From positions 1 to 64,000 of the forward strand of contig DCCG01000017.1 in NCBI GenBank assembly GCA_002314145.1: a DNA stretch of 64,000 nt. Direction: 5' to 3'. Position 1 is the stretch's first letter, and the number at the start of each line of letters is the position of its first letter. Below are positions 25,005 through 32,634 of this stretch, in pieces. The notes beneath the pieces are model-generated. The model was not told the DNA's origin. It searched no databases and saw nothing but the letters and a program-made list of their open reading frames with translations. The position numbers and the translations under genes were made by a program. Source of the DNA: Thalassolituus sp. UBA1087 (lineage in GTDB: Bacteria > Pseudomonadota > Gammaproteobacteria > Pseudomonadales > Oceanobacteraceae).

Positions 25005-26330
25005 ATGAAAAAACATTACATACGGCTGCAGGCCGCTCTGGTAGCCGCTGCTATTGGTATGGCATCTTCTGCTTCTGCACAGGCAGAAAGCGGCAGTTTT
25101 TCTACCCTGACCTACAATGTTGCCGGGCTGCCGGAGTTGTTCTCCAGTGCGACATCACCGCGTCAGGCTGCAACTGAACAGATCAGCTGTTACGTTAATG
25201 AATTTGATATGGTCAACGTGCAGGAAGACTTTAATTACCACGCGGCACTGTACGATTCCTGCAATAACCACACATACCGCACAGCCACCACCGGCGGTAT
25301 GGGCATAGGCAGTGGCTTAAATACCCTGAGCCACTATGAATATACAGATTTTACCCGTGAATCCTGGAACGACTGTAACGGCGTGGATTGTTTAACCCCA
25401 AAAGGGTTTACCATGGCGCGGACCCGTCTGGCGGAAGGGGTTTACGTTGACCTTTATAACCTGCACACACAGGCTCAGATAGAAGAAGCCGATCTCAGCG
25501 CCCGCCGTGGCAATATTCTGCAACTGGTGGATTACATTAACGAACACTCCGCTAATAACGCTGTGATTATTATGGGCGATACCAATACCCGTTATACCCG
25601 CAGTGGCGATAACCCACGTGAACTTCTGGATATCGGTTTTAACGATGCCTGGCTGGAACTGAGCCGTAACGGCAATATTCCTCAGACCAGCGACGATGCC
25701 GCCGACGCATTGACCTGCGACCCGAAAGTAACGGCGTATGATTGTGAAATTGTTGATAAGGTTTTTTACCGCTCCAACAATATGATCAACCTGCAGGCAA
25801 CGCTGTACGATATCCGTGAAGATGATGAGACCACTGACGGCTTAAAGCTTTCTGACCATCCGCCGGTCCAGACAAATTTTTACTACAGTACCAACAGTGC
25901 GCTTAAAGCCAGTGATTTCTGGGGTGGGCCGCACGGCACAGGGTACAGCGACGTTAATGGCATTCCCGCGAACCCTGTGGTCAGCCAGGTGGCGCTGCGT
26001 TCCGGTTCCCGGGTGGATCAGGTATCCATCACGCTGAGCAGCGGCGAAGAGTTTGTGCACGGTGGCACCGGTGGTAACGCTTCTTCACTGAACCTGAACA
26101 CTGGCGAATACCTTGTCTCGCTGAAAGTGTGCTCAGGCCAGAAAAATGGCCATACCCGTATATTCTCTGCCCGTTTCGCTACCAGTTCCGGTAATACCCT
26201 TAGCGGAGGTACAGAAACAGCGGATTGCACCACCTTTACTGCGGATAGCGGCTGGCAGATTGTCGGCTTTCACGGCCGCGCCGGCAGTGAGCTGGACAAG
26301 GTGGGAGTGATTTACGCACCGGCAGAGTGA
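25005..26330 (+). CDS. Secreted endonuclease/exonuclease/phosphatase enzyme with jacalin-like lectin domain
   Basis: A 441-residue exported protein: signal peptide ending SASAQA, an EEP-fold domain (residues about 28-290) and a C-terminal jacalin-like beta-prism domain. The catalytic EEP motifs are visible: TYNVAGLPE, Glu in VNVQEDFNYH, Asp/Asn in GDTNTRYTR and the terminal SDHPPV. The lectin part shows VSQVALRSGSRVDQVSITLSSGE, GGTGG and GFHGRAGSELDKVGVIY. EEP enzymes hydrolyse phosphodiesters in DNA, sphingomyelin or phosphoinositides; the lectin could hold the enzyme on a sugar surface. The ATG at 25005 has GAGGA at good spacing; the ATG six bases earlier is too close. It shares its promoter type with the ECF sigma gene. 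Confidence 0.85.
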   Translation: MKKHYIRLQAALVAAAIGMASSASAQAESGSFSTLTYNVAGLPELFSSATSPRQAATEQISCYVNEFDMVNVQEDFNYHAALYDSCNNHTYRTATTGGMGIGSGLNTLSHYEYTDFTRESWNDCNGVDCLTPKGFTMARTRLAEGVYVDLYNLHTQAQIEEADLSARRGNILQLVDYINEHSANNAVIIMGDTNTRYTRSGDNPRELLDIGFNDAWLELSRNGNIPQTSDDAADALTCDPKVTAYDCEIVDKVFYRSNNMINLQATLYDIREDDETTDGLKLSDHPPVQTNFYYSTNSALKASDFWGGPHGTGYSDVNGIPANPVVSQVALRSGSRVDQVSITLSSGEEFVHGGTGGNASSLNLNTGEYLVSLKVCSGQKNGHTRIFSARFATSSGNTLSGGTETADCTTFTADSGWQIVGFHGRAGSELDKVGVIYAPAE

Positions 26331-26672
26331 ACTGAGGCCCGGACAGGTGACTGACTTCAGCAGTCACCTGTCCGTCGGCAAAGCTCATGACCGACACTTC
26401 CGTTGCTGCGATCGGAACAGGGCATTGATAACTACGGATATGGTCCGTCACTCCACGTTGTAGGTTTTAGCGTTGGCGATCTGTTGTTTCTGGCTTTGAC
26501 AGAGGCCTGCTCGGGCACAGTTATCAGGGGGCTATGATAAGTGTCCGGCGACGACCGTAGCTGTGTCACAGTTATGCCTGAAGTGTCACTGAACAGGCGG
26601 GTTTACTCTTGTAGCTCAGGCGCTGTCCGCATATCATCGGGCATAAACCAAGGCACAGGGACGTATGCTGTT
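26331..26672. promoter_or_regulatory. Intergenic region before the rhomboid gene
   Basis: This 342-base gap starts with a perfect hairpin (26341-26373). TTGACA (26496-26501) and AGTTAT (26519-26524), 17 bases apart, are a plausible sigma-70 promoter. An open frame continues upstream of my rhomboid start to 26541, but its translation has no family features, so I treat it as noncoding. Confidence 0.4.
26341..26373 (+). terminator. Perfect 13-pair hairpin after the lectin-phosphatase gene
   Basis: GGACAGGTGACTG (26341-26353) and CAGTCACCTGTCC (26361-26373) are perfect complements over a seven-base loop. It starts ten bases after the stop codon. There is no T-run, so it may act as an mRNA 3'-end stabiliser or a Rho-assisted terminator. 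Confidence 0.65.
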
Positions 26673-28100
26673 GTGATTATTCTCCCCGCAGAGCGCCGGC
26701 TGGACTGGAATAATGCCCCGGTCGCACTGGTCGCCATCATTGTTATTAATATTCTGGTCTTTTTTCTCTATCAGGCCGGTGATGATATCCGCTTTTACCA
26801 GGCTGTTCAGTCCTACCTGCAGCAGGATTATCTCAGCCAGGAATGGCCGATTTATCAGGACTATCTCGCGTCACAACAAAAGACTGAAAAACTGCATACG
26901 CTCAGGCTCGAGTATTCGGATGATGAGCTGGTCTCCGTGGCTTCGACGCTATTAAGAGATACGCACTTCAGCCAATATCTGTTCGACAATGGCCCTAACC
27001 TTTTCTATTGGGATGAATATAATCGCTGGGAAGAAGGGCGGCGGCAAATCCAGCAAACCATCGACTCCATCAGTTATCTGCGCTTTGGCCTGAAACCCAA
27101 TGACTTGTCAGTTGCTGATTTACTGATTCACCAGTTTCTGCACGGTGGTTTTATGCACCTGCTGGGCAATATGGTGTTTCTGATGATCTGTGGCTTTGTT
27201 GTCGAAGCCGCGCTCGGCCATCTGACGTTTATCGTCTTCTATGTGACCGGTGGGGTCGCAGCCGGACTGACGCATTCACTGCTTAATCTTGAATCTGAGA
27301 TGCCCCTGGTCGGAGCGTCCGGCGCTATTTCCGCCGTTATGGCTATGTATCTGGTGCTATACCGCTGGAAAAAAATTCAGTTCTTTTACTGGTTCTATGT
27401 AGTCGTCGGATATTTCCGTGCCCCGGCCCTGATTATTCTGCCGATTTATATAGCCAAAGAGCTGTTCAGTTACTTCTCGGACAGTGGCAGCAATGTTGCG
27501 TTTCTGGCCCACGCAGGAGGTTTTGTTGCCGGAGCTCTGTTGATAGGCATCACAGCCGTGATTAAACCATCCGTTCTGAATACCGATTACCTGGAAGAAT
27601 CCGATGATGACACAGACCCTTACCGGGAAACGTTGGCGGCAATATATTCAGCGCTGGAAAAATATCGCTTTGATACCGCTAAGCGGCTGATCACTACCGC
27701 TATTAAAGAATATGGCCCACACTTTGAACTCCTGCTGTTGCGCCACAATCTGCTGAAAATTAACCGTGGTGAGGCCTGGCAGAAAAGTGTCAATCAGATG
27801 CTGCTGGAAAAAGATCTGACGGATGCTGAGATAAAAGAGCAGGAAAAAATCTGGCTGGATGCTTCTGCCGATCCAGACTTTATCAGCAGCAGAGCACTGG
27901 CTCATGCAGCCCGCAGTTTCAGCCGGCTGGATAAAATACACAGTGCAGAGCGGATTTATGAAGTGTTGCAGGCACGGGGTGAAAGTGAGGCCGTCCTGCG
28001 CAAACTTGCTGATGCGCTGGCCCGCGCCTGTGCGCGGCTGAATGATCAGGAAAAACATAAAATGTATCTGCAGCAGGCGCGGCAGGTGGCGGAGGTGTAA
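26673..28100 (+). CDS. Rhomboid-family intramembrane serine protease with C-terminal helical domain
   Basis: A membrane protease of about 475 residues. The rhomboid core shows HQFLHGGFMHLLGNMVFL, the catalytic serine in VGASGAISAVM and the catalytic histidine in FLAHAGGFVAGALL. A first membrane segment near the N-terminus is followed by a long loop of about 100 residues. After the core comes an acidic linker and about 160 helical, TPR-like residues (AALYSALEKYRFDTAKRLI-type spacing) in the cytoplasm. The start is uncertain: I use GTG 26673, just before IILPAERRLDWNNAPV. It overlaps the next gene by one base (TAATG), so the two products are probably partners. Substrate unknown. Confidence 0.82.
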   Translation: MIILPAERRLDWNNAPVALVAIIVINILVFFLYQAGDDIRFYQAVQSYLQQDYLSQEWPIYQDYLASQQKTEKLHTLRLEYSDDELVSVASTLLRDTHFSQYLFDNGPNLFYWDEYNRWEEGRRQIQQTIDSISYLRFGLKPNDLSVADLLIHQFLHGGFMHLLGNMVFLMICGFVVEAALGHLTFIVFYVTGGVAAGLTHSLLNLESEMPLVGASGAISAVMAMYLVLYRWKKIQFFYWFYVVVGYFRAPALIILPIYIAKELFSYFSDSGSNVAFLAHAGGFVAGALLIGITAVIKPSVLNTDYLEESDDDTDPYRETLAAIYSALEKYRFDTAKRLITTAIKEYGPHFELLLLRHNLLKINRGEAWQKSVNQMLLEKDLTDAEIKEQEKIWLDASADPDFISSRALAHAARSFSRLDKIHSAERIYEVLQARGESEAVLRKLADALARACARLNDQEKHKMYLQQARQVAEV

Positions 28101-29464
28101 TGGAATACTGTAAATACCACCCGCTGAGCGCTGCAACCTGGTATTGCCCACAGTGCGATATTTATACCTGTGATACCTGTACCAATGAAACCGCTTACCA
28201 GGATCAGCGCCGTTGCTTCAGCTGTGGCGCCGAGCTGGACACACTGGGGTCAGCCTATACCGCAGAGCCGTTCTGGCATCACCTGAAGGCTATGTTCCGC
28301 TACCCGCTGAATACTTCCACACTGGGGCTGATCATCGCCATTGCTGTATTAGGGAGTCTGCTGTCATTTATTCCTTTACTGGGATTGGTCGCCGCCCTCA
28401 TATCCACCGGGATTTTTCTCAAATACAGCTTCCGCTGCCTGGAAGAAACGGCCAACGGTAATATGGTTCCACCGGATATTCAGGATGCCTACGAAGGCGG
28501 GCTGATCCTGATTATGAAGATGACGGGGCTGTTATTGTTACTGGGAATCGGCGGGGCTCTGCTTACTCAGTTTATCGGTCCCGGGGTAACCGGGCTGCTG
28601 GGTATGCTGGTGTTACTGAGTATCCCGGCCTTTCTGATTAATTTCGCTCTGACCGACAGTATTCTGCAGTCCGCCGCCCCGGCTGCTTTGCTGCGCATTA
28701 TAGCGGCCGTCGGAATGCCTTACGGTATTCTCATCGGGTTTATGTTTCTGATGGCATCGTCTGTTGGCGTGCTGTCTTATCTGGTCAGCTCCGAGCTGAG
28801 TCTGCTGACCATGATCCTGCAGTCGGTTATTTCAAACTACTACATGGTGGTGATATTTCACATGATGGGCTATGTGGTGTTTCAGTATCAGGAACCGCTC
28901 GGCTTTTATGCCCGTGAGCGTTTCGGGGATATGCCGGCACCGCGCAGTGAAGCAGAGCTGGTGAAGGCGCATATTGATGTGGCTGTAAAAGAAGGGGACT
29001 ATGACAAAGTCATCAGCCTGTATCAGAATTATCTGAGTAAATCCCCCCAGGATGTCGTCATGTATGACGTCTGGTTCGAGTTTCTGTTACGTACGGCACG
29101 TCGTGATCTGCTGGCAAAAACCGCGGATGACTATATTCATGTTAAATATCTGAAAGGCCATAAAAGCGAGTTGAAGCGGATCTATAAACAGGTGTTGCAG
29201 TTATTTCCTGTGTATATTCCGGGGGACGGGAAAGTACGCTATCAGCTGGCAAAGGATTTCTTCGACGCCGGAGATTTTCTCACCTGTGTGCGTATGATTA
29301 ATGGTATGCACAAAAAATACAAAGACCTGCCGCTTCTGATCCGCTCTTATCTGCTGTTGGCCGATGCCCTGATGGAGCTGAAGAAGCCTGAGCAGGCAGC
29401 GAAATGCCGGGCACTGGTCGCGCAGTTTCAAAAAAAGGCAGAAGCATTGAAACCATCAACCTGA
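28100..29464 (+). CDS. Zinc-finger multi-spanning membrane protein, rhomboid partner
   Basis: A 454-residue protein I cannot assign to a named family. The N-terminus is a B-box-like zinc finger: cysteines and a histidine in MEYCKYHP, WYCPQCDIYTCDTC and RRCFSCG. The middle (residues about 65-265) has five or six hydrophobic segments, including GLIIAIAVLGSLLSFIPLLGLVAAL. The C-terminal 170 residues are helical and TPR-like, as in the rhomboid protein encoded just before it. Its ATG overlaps the rhomboid stop by one base, which indicates translational coupling. A membrane complex with the protease is inference from this coupling and the shared architecture. Confidence 0.7.
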   Translation: MEYCKYHPLSAATWYCPQCDIYTCDTCTNETAYQDQRRCFSCGAELDTLGSAYTAEPFWHHLKAMFRYPLNTSTLGLIIAIAVLGSLLSFIPLLGLVAALISTGIFLKYSFRCLEETANGNMVPPDIQDAYEGGLILIMKMTGLLLLLGIGGALLTQFIGPGVTGLLGMLVLLSIPAFLINFALTDSILQSAAPAALLRIIAAVGMPYGILIGFMFLMASSVGVLSYLVSSELSLLTMILQSVISNYYMVVIFHMMGYVVFQYQEPLGFYARERFGDMPAPRSEAELVKAHIDVAVKEGDYDKVISLYQNYLSKSPQDVVMYDVWFEFLLRTARRDLLAKTADDYIHVKYLKGHKSELKRIYKQVLQLFPVYIPGDGKVRYQLAKDFFDAGDFLTCVRMINGMHKKYKDLPLLIRSYLLLADALMELKKPEQAAKCRALVAQFQKKAEALKPST

Positions 29465-29542
29465 GTGCTTCGACTTCTTAAGCGCGCAACTGCTTTTCCT
29501 TTGGGGGAGTGCCTGCGGGAAATGGGGACAGAGAACAATGCA

Positions 29543-30217
29543 TCACACCAGTTTTTTCAGTGCCTGCATGCGCTTATGTTGCTCTTCTTTGGGCAGTGGG
29601 TGCACGACTTCTTCCGGCAGGGCTCTGGGAATTTCGAGTTCGATTTCCTCGCCGTCCTGTAACCGCTTCAGCAGAATGTCATAGTTGCGTTTAAACACCG
29701 GGAAAGCTTTTTCTTCGATGGTGTTGGCTAAAAAGAACCAGTCGCTGGCTCGTCCGGCGTAATACACTGCCGGGTGGCTCCAGTTAAATTCTTTCTTGGG
29801 AGAGGGTGCCCGGCAGGCTTCCATATAAGCGGCGTGAGCCGGGGGCAGGCCGAGGACATCGGCAACGTCACAGCGCGACAGGACTTCATGCACGTTGGGC
29901 AGAAAACTGCTTTCTTTAACCGCTTTTTCAGCGGCACGCATCATGACTTCAGGGCTGTATTCAGCCAGTAAGCGTGACCATAAACGCTTGGCCATGTTCA
30001 TGGTTTCGAGGTCAGGAAAGGCCTTCAGAAACTGGTTGTGATAATTAAAGCGGAAGAGTTCAAAAATCTGGTTGATGGCTTCTTTCTGCTCAACCGTGGC
30101 TTCCCGCTGGCGGGGCTCTGTGGCGTTACCAGCTGGTGTCTTTGAGCCGCTGGATACTTGCTTCAGCTGTTGCGTAACCTGGTTGAGCACCTTGCTGGCG
30201 GTTGGCTGATTGTCCAT
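29543..30217 (-). CDS. Replication protein P-like helicase loader
   Basis: A 224-residue protein resembling phage lambda replication protein P, which loads DnaB onto DNA. Matching stretches include INQIFELFRFNYHNQFLKAFPD, then SSFLPNVHEVLSRC, GLPPAHAAYMEACR, WSHPAVYYAGRASDWFFL and FKRNYDILLKRLQDGEE. No Walker motif is present, as in P. The start is the ATG at 30217, with AGGAG six bases upstream; an ATG two codons earlier touches the ribosome site. It lies within the last 92 bases of the DnaT-like gene, so the pair is tightly coupled. No other phage gene is nearby, so this looks like a domesticated chromosomal loader; that is inference. Confidence 0.72.
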   Translation of the reverse strand: MDNQPTASKVLNQVTQQLKQVSSGSKTPAGNATEPRQREATVEQKEAINQIFELFRFNYHNQFLKAFPDLETMNMAKRLWSRLLAEYSPEVMMRAAEKAVKESSFLPNVHEVLSRCDVADVLGLPPAHAAYMEACRAPSPKKEFNWSHPAVYYAGRASDWFFLANTIEEKAFPVFKRNYDILLKRLQDGEEIELEIPRALPEEVVHPLPKEEQHKRMQALKKLV

Positions 30218-31388
30218 GGGCATCTCCTGACTGGGCTAAACGTTTACCCCATTGTTGTTTGACGTACTGCAGAAAGCGGCTGTTCCAGCTGTTGTGAACC
30301 TGATTGGCGTCGCGCCAGTAAAGCACAAACTCCGGCACCAGTTGTTCAGCAAAGCGGCGATCAATATGGGCCATGGAAAGAATATCAAAACAGTCCGGCG
30401 AAGGCTGCCAGTTTTCCGCAATGCGGGTGGGCAGCGGAGAATGTTCAACCGAGGCGGAGTAGCGGGCCCACTGCTGGCGCACATGCTGGATAAACTTGCT
30501 GTTCCAGGTTTTGAAGGCGTCGCCGCGCTCAGCCCAATAGAGCACAAACTCAGGCACGGCATCCGCAATAAACTGCGGATCGATACCGGCGCGGGTAAGA
30601 ATCTGACAGGCGTCCTGATTGGGTTGCCAGTCATGAGCAATGGGACCGGCTTCTTCCTGACCCGGACGAAAAGCCGTGCGTTCATGACCGGGTGTGGTCT
30701 GAGCGGCCTGCGCCGGGCCATTAAATGATTTTTCCAGCGCCCGCTGATGACGCTGGGCGTCGTTCTGCTGGTAAACCCACTGAGCTTTTACATGGCGGAA
30801 AAAGCGGGTATTCCAGTCGTTACGGTTGGCTCCCTGTTCCTGTCCGGCGAGCATAAAGGTATCCAGCTGAGCCCAGCTGAAACTGCGTGGAATGCCATGC
30901 TGCTGCAAACGCTGCAGGGTATCTTCATGGGGTTGCCAGTCAGTCTGCAGCGGGGCTTTGGTGTGGGCTGGTGTTGCTGCACTGGCCGCCGGGGGCGCTG
31001 CCGGCGTGTGCAGAGCGTCGGCCCGGGGCGGCTGTTCCCGCGCATGATCGGTGAAGTTGAACAACAGCATGTCGCCTTCCGGAAACAGGGCTCCCTGCAG
31101 GCTGATCAGCCCCTTATCACACAGGCTGCGCAGCACGCGGCGGATGCTGACATCATCCCAGAACGGCAGCTGTGCCCGCAGGGCCGGATGGCTGATACCT
31201 GTCTGCGCATGACTCTGCAGACGCGCTGCATCGTTCAGCACGGTCAGCAGCACCGCCTCTTCCAGGCCGATGGTGGCAGCCAGGGTTGCCGATAGCGCGA
31301 TCGTATTGTCACTGAACAATGGGTGACTGGGCATAGTGTTATCCGTTGGGAATGGTATCCGGGTGTGTTTGACGGCCGGCTCTGACAT
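30126..31388 (-). CDS. DnaT-like primosomal protein with three DnaT modules
   Basis: A 420-residue protein. The N-terminal 120 residues look like a winged-helix domain (DDVSIRRVLRSLCDKGLISLQG). Three DnaT single-strand-binding modules follow, each starting with a W-Q-P stretch and ending with an N-S/T-(R/K)-F-x2-(H/Y)-V-(R/K)-x-Q-W-type helix: DWQPHEDTLQRLQQHGI, DWQPNQDACQILTRAGI and ENWQPSPDCFDILSMAHI. Enterobacterial DnaT has a single such module and helps load DnaB during primosome restart. The loader-like gene that follows overlaps its end by 92 bases. I keep the ATG at 31388, but its ribosome site is weak and an ATG at 31334 is possible. Confidence 0.75.
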   Translation of the reverse strand: MSEPAVKHTRIPFPTDNTMPSHPLFSDNTIALSATLAATIGLEEAVLLTVLNDAARLQSHAQTGISHPALRAQLPFWDDVSIRRVLRSLCDKGLISLQGALFPEGDMLLFNFTDHAREQPPRADALHTPAAPPAASAATPAHTKAPLQTDWQPHEDTLQRLQQHGIPRSFSWAQLDTFMLAGQEQGANRNDWNTRFFRHVKAQWVYQQNDAQRHQRALEKSFNGPAQAAQTTPGHERTAFRPGQEEAGPIAHDWQPNQDACQILTRAGIDPQFIADAVPEFVLYWAERGDAFKTWNSKFIQHVRQQWARYSASVEHSPLPTRIAENWQPSPDCFDILSMAHIDRRFAEQLVPEFVLYWRDANQVHNSWNSRFLQYVKQQWGKRLAQSGDAHGQSANRQQGAQPGYATAEASIQRLKDTSW

Positions 31389-31615
31389 AATAAAACGGCG
31401 ATCAGCTGCCGTCTGCGCCAGCCAGACCTATTGTACTCATTTTCCACTGGTTTCCCACGCCTGAAGCAGAATGACCAGGGCAAAGGATGGCGCCTGGTGG
31501 TGGCTGCAGCCTGTTACTGATGACTGGAACCGGATATGAAAAAACTGCCTGCTCCCGCGCTGGGCGGGTCCCCCGCATGGCACTATCTGCCCTGGCAGCC
31601 GTGGTCGGGGTGCTG

Positions 31616-32008
31616 ATGAAGCTGGACAGAATGCGTGCTTACCTGTTGAGTAAGCCGGAAGCGGTGGAAGACTTTCCGTTCGGACCGGATGCCCGGGTTT
31701 ATAAAGTTCAGGGCAAGATGTTTGCGCTGCTGGCAGGGGACGATGCCAATGCCCGGGTTAACCTTAAATGTGATCCTCAGCAGGCACAGGCGCTGCGTGA
31801 TCTCTTCGCTGCGGTCAGTGGCGGCTATCATATGAATAAAAAACACTGGAATACCGTGCAGTTGTCGGGCGATGTGCCTGACGGCGAGCTGCAGCGTCAG
31901 GTGGATCAGTCCTACGCGCTGGTGGTTAAAAAGTTGCCCCGTGCCCTGCGCCGCCATCTGGAAACGGCCTATTCCGGACAACAACTGGGTTACCAGGAAT
32001 TACCATGA
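31616..32008 (+). CDS. MmcQ/YjbR-family protein
   Basis: A 130-residue protein of the MmcQ/YjbR family, small CyaY-like-fold proteins with proposed DNA binding but no settled function. Typical features are AYLLSKPEAVEDFPFGPDARVYKVQGKMFAL, then VNLKCDPQQAQALRD and GYHMNKKHWNTVQL. I place the start at the ATG at 31616, with GGGG a few bases before it; upstream in-frame sequence to 31487 looks noncoding. It overlaps ohrR by four bases (ATGA), so it is translated together with the peroxide regulator. Confidence 0.8.
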   Translation: MKLDRMRAYLLSKPEAVEDFPFGPDARVYKVQGKMFALLAGDDANARVNLKCDPQQAQALRDLFAAVSGGYHMNKKHWNTVQLSGDVPDGELQRQVDQSYALVVKKLPRALRRHLETAYSGQQLGYQELP

Positions 32009-32451
32009 CAACAGATCACAACCCTCTGCTGCTGGAGCAGCAATTGTGCTTCTCACTTTACTCAACCTCGCTCGCCATGACCCAGGTATACAAAGGGTAC
32101 CTGGCGCCGCTGGGGCTGACTTATCCACAATATCTGGTGCTGCTTATTCTGTGGGAAGAAGATGGTATCGGACTGAAAACCATTGCCAGCCGGCTGGGCC
32201 AGCAATCCGGTGCGCTGACCCCGGTGATTAAACGCATGGAAGACGAACAGCTGATCCGTCGCGAGCGCAGCCGGGATGATGAGCGCGCGCTGCAGATCAG
32301 GCTGACGGAACAGGGGAAAGTCCTGCGTACCCGGGCGCTGGAAGTAAACCGCTGCGTCTTTGAGCAATGTGGCGCTCCGACGCAGGATCTGCTGGCGTTG
32401 AAAGATCAGCTCGACCGCCTGCGTCATTCTCTGAATGACAGTACGATCTGA
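32005..32451 (+). CDS. ohrR: MarR-family organic hydroperoxide regulator OhrR
   Basis: A 148-residue MarR-family repressor of the OhrR type. The reactive cysteine is Cys15 in QLCFSLYSTSLAM, the same context as in known OhrR proteins. A winged helix follows (YLVLLILWEEDGIGLKTIASRLGQQSGALTPVIKRME and RSRDDERALQIRLTEQG). Cys117 and Cys122 near the C-terminus suggest the two-cysteine mechanism in which oxidised Cys15 forms a disulfide. It should release DNA on reaction with organic peroxides. Its likely operator, an inverted pair of ATTGTGCGCAA elements, lies directly downstream, before ohr. The gene is coupled to the MmcQ-like gene by an ATGA overlap. Confidence 0.9.
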   Translation: MTTDHNPLLLEQQLCFSLYSTSLAMTQVYKGYLAPLGLTYPQYLVLLILWEEDGIGLKTIASRLGQQSGALTPVIKRMEDEQLIRRERSRDDERALQIRLTEQGKVLRTRALEVNRCVFEQCGAPTQDLLALKDQLDRLRHSLNDSTI

Positions 32452-32458
32452 TAAATTC

Positions 32459-32490
32459 ATTGTGCGCAATACAAAAAGGTTGCGCACAAT
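32459..32490. promoter_or_regulatory. OhrR operator
   Basis: ATTGTGCGCAA (32459-32469) and TTGCGCACAAT (32480-32490) are a perfect 11-base inverted repeat with a ten-base spacer. The right arm runs into a -10 box, TATAAT, at 32490-32495, so binding would block the ohr promoter. Confidence 0.75.
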
Positions 32491-32520
32491 ATAATATGCG
32501 TTATCATAAAAACTGACTCA

Positions 32521-32540
32521 GGGGCCTTACGGCCTTTTTT
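32521..32540 (+). terminator. Short GC hairpin with T-run in the ohr leader
   Basis: GGCC-TTAC-GGCC with flanking G-T pairs is followed by six T. It lies about 20 bases after the expected ohr transcript start and 95 before the start codon. It could end leaky ohrR transcription or attenuate ohr. Confidence 0.45.
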
Positions 32541-32544
32541 ATGG

Positions 32545-32574
32545 ACCATTTAGTTATCGCGATAACTAAATGGT
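32545..32574. promoter_or_regulatory. 30-base perfect palindrome upstream of ohr
   Basis: The left arm ACCATTTAGTTATCG (32545-32559) is the exact reverse complement of the right arm (32560-32574), centred on CGCG. It is unrelated to the OhrR operator 55 bases upstream. TTATCG (32554-32559) and TATGAA 17 bases later could be a second, overlapping promoter. It may be the operator of another regulator or an mRNA hairpin. Confidence 0.6.
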
Positions 32575-32634
32575 GATATGAATCCGCATCGCCAGAGGCT
32601 GTCTCCGGCGGGCGGACAACAGGAGGAAGATATT

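Noticed and set aside
26541..26672. N-terminal extension of the rhomboid protein
   Set aside because: The translated stretch has no family features or hydrophobic segment, and a plausible promoter lies immediately upstream of 26541.
29524..29530. TGTCCCC on the minus strand between the zinc-finger protein gene and the P-like gene
   Set aside because: No second box at 16-17 bases and no suitably placed gene start.
29543..31388. The replication-type gene pair as part of a prophage
   Set aside because: Flanking genes on both sides are chromosomal and no structural, lysis or integrase genes are seen.
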